5,083 nucleotides of DNA from contig CAIZKA010000499.1 of NCBI GenBank assembly GCA_903933395.1, forward strand, positions 1 to 5,083, written 5' to 3'. Below the pieces are notes generated by a model. That model worked only from the letters and a program-made list of their open reading frames with translations, was not told the origin of the DNA and did no database searches. Below, one piece after another: positions 4,322-5,083 of the stretch; position 1 is the stretch's first letter, and each line of letters opens with the position of its first letter. The DNA comes from an uncultured beta proteobacterium (GTDB lineage Bacteria; Pseudomonadota; Gammaproteobacteria; Burkholderiales; Rhodocyclaceae). The position numbers and the translations under genes were made by a program.

Positions 4322-5083
4322 CTACAGGGCCCGCAGGCGCTGACCGGCAGCAGCCAGCGTTGCCTCGTTCTTGGCAAAGCAGAAACGGATCACGCGCTGA
4401 TCGTCGCCGTCGGGATTGAAGACCGAAACGGGAATCGCTGCGACACCGTGCTCCCTGGTCAGGCGCTGGACGAAGCGCGTATCGGGCTCATCGCTGATCG
4501 CGGCATAGGTCGCCAGCTGGAAATAGGTGCCGGCACAGGGCAGGAGGACAAAGCGCGAGCCTTCCAACTGTTGGCGGAAGAAATCGCGTTTGGCCTGATA
4601 GAAGCCCGCCAGATTGTCCGCAAACTCCGGATGCTTGCGCATGAAATCGGCCAGGGCGAGCTGCATCGGATGATTTACGGTGAAGACGATGAACTGGTGG
4701 GCCTTGCGAAATTCATTCATCAGCCCTCGTGGTGCCAGGCAGTAGGCGACCTTCCAGCCGGTGACGTGGTAGGTCTTGCCGAAACTCGAAACGACGAAGC
4801 TGCGTTCGCGCAGGCCGGGATAGCGGGTTACGCTTTCATGGCGCAGTTTGCCGCCTTCGCCGGCCTCCCTGTCGAACACGACATGCTCATAGACCTCATC
4901 GCTGACGACGACGATTTTCGTGTCGCGGACAAGGGTTTCCAGCATCGCCATGTCCTCCGCCGACCACACCGAACCACTCGGGTTGTGCGGCGAATTGATG
5001 ATGATCATCCGTGTGCGCGGCGTGATCAGCGCCCGCACTTCATCCCAGTCCGGCTTGAATCCGGGAAAGCGCAGATGGGCGTA
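4322..5083 (-). CDS. ybdL: PLP-dependent class I aminotransferase, methionine aminotransferase YbdL-like (partial, 5' end missing)
   Basis: The last 253 residues are present; the reading frame stays open to the window edge, so about 130 N-terminal residues lie outside. Fold-type I aminotransferase motifs appear in order. NSPHNPSGSVW contains the PLP-contacting asparagine, and SDEVYEH supplies the aspartate and tyrosine. SSFGKTYHVTGWK carries the Schiff-base lysine (codon 4775-4777). The C-terminus has VIRFCFAK, with the arginine that binds the substrate carboxylate. FGKTYH.TGWKV.YC.AP, EHGVAAIP.SVF and RFCFAK.E.TL.AA agree closely with E. coli YbdL, which transaminates methionine and some aromatic amino acids with 2-oxo acids. 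Related kynurenine and glutamine transaminases are the main alternatives. An internal GTG at 5038 is not the real start. The gene converges on the phasin gene, with the hairpin array between their ends, and no T-rich terminator follows its stop. Confidence 0.88.
   Translation of the reverse strand, partial: YAHLRFPGFKPDWDEVRALITPRTRMIIINSPHNPSGSVWSAEDMAMLETLVRDTKIVVVSDEVYEHVVFDREAGEGGKLRHESVTRYPGLRERSFVVSSFGKTYHVTGWKVAYCLAPRGLMNEFRKAHQFIVFTVNHPMQLALADFMRKHPEFADNLAGFYQAKRDFFRQQLEGSRFVLLPCAGTYFQLATYAAISDEPDTRFVQRLTREHGVAAIPVSVFNPDGDDQRVIRFCFAKNEATLAAAGQRLRAL

Noticed and set aside
4126..4419. Plus-strand open frame of 97 codons over the hairpin array
   Set aside because: Its ATG sits on the T run of the phasin terminator with no ribosome binding site. 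Its repeated SPRDAETV-type peptide is just the translated array, and it runs into the 3' end of the convergent aminotransferase gene.

Overview
The window is GC-rich, apart from one AT-rich intergenic patch. Its gene content points to a Gram-negative, polyhydroxyalkanoate (PHA)-storing betaproteobacterium, most likely of the Rhodocyclales/Sterolibacteriaceae type. This rests on a kdsD-lptC-lptA lipopolysaccharide cluster divergent from a cation/proton antiporter, and on a typical betaproteobacterial phasin. The placement is inference from content and layout; no database was searched.

Left part (1-3283). The first 48 bases are the N-terminus of a minus-strand gene resembling KefB/CPA2 antiporters. 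Divergent from it runs a tight plus-strand operon: kdsD (arabinose-5-phosphate isomerase, first step of Kdo synthesis), lptC and lptA (LPS export across the periplasm), and an enoyl-CoA hydratase, closed by a rho-independent terminator. All junctions overlap or nearly so. Two expected members of the classical kdsD-kdsC-lptC-lptA-lptB order are absent. In place of kdsC there is only a 17-codon reading frame that overlaps the kdsD stop and the lptC start. In place of lptB there is a GTG-started enoyl-CoA hydratase overlapping the lptA stop.

Middle part (3284-4125). An AT-rich patch leads into a near-consensus sigma-70 promoter (TTGACA, 16 bp, TATAAT). The promoter is flanked by two copies of a TGC-N3-GCA element that look like operators of the PHA-responsive repressor PhaR. 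It drives a phasin gene, which codes for the PHA granule coat protein. The gene ends in a strong terminator, preceded by two small hairpins.

Right part (4126-5083). Directly after the terminator lies a 166-bp array of four hairpin units spaced 41, 37 and 41 bp. Each has an invariant GGGAC loop. Stem sequences differ between units, but three changes are exactly compensated on the opposite arm. This is the least explained structure in the window. It sits between the convergent 3' ends of the phasin gene and a minus-strand class I aminotransferase resembling the methionine aminotransferase YbdL, which is cut by the window end.

Functionally, the window joins envelope biogenesis (Kdo supply and LPS transport) with acyl-CoA metabolism and carbon storage. 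The link between the two parts is positional only.
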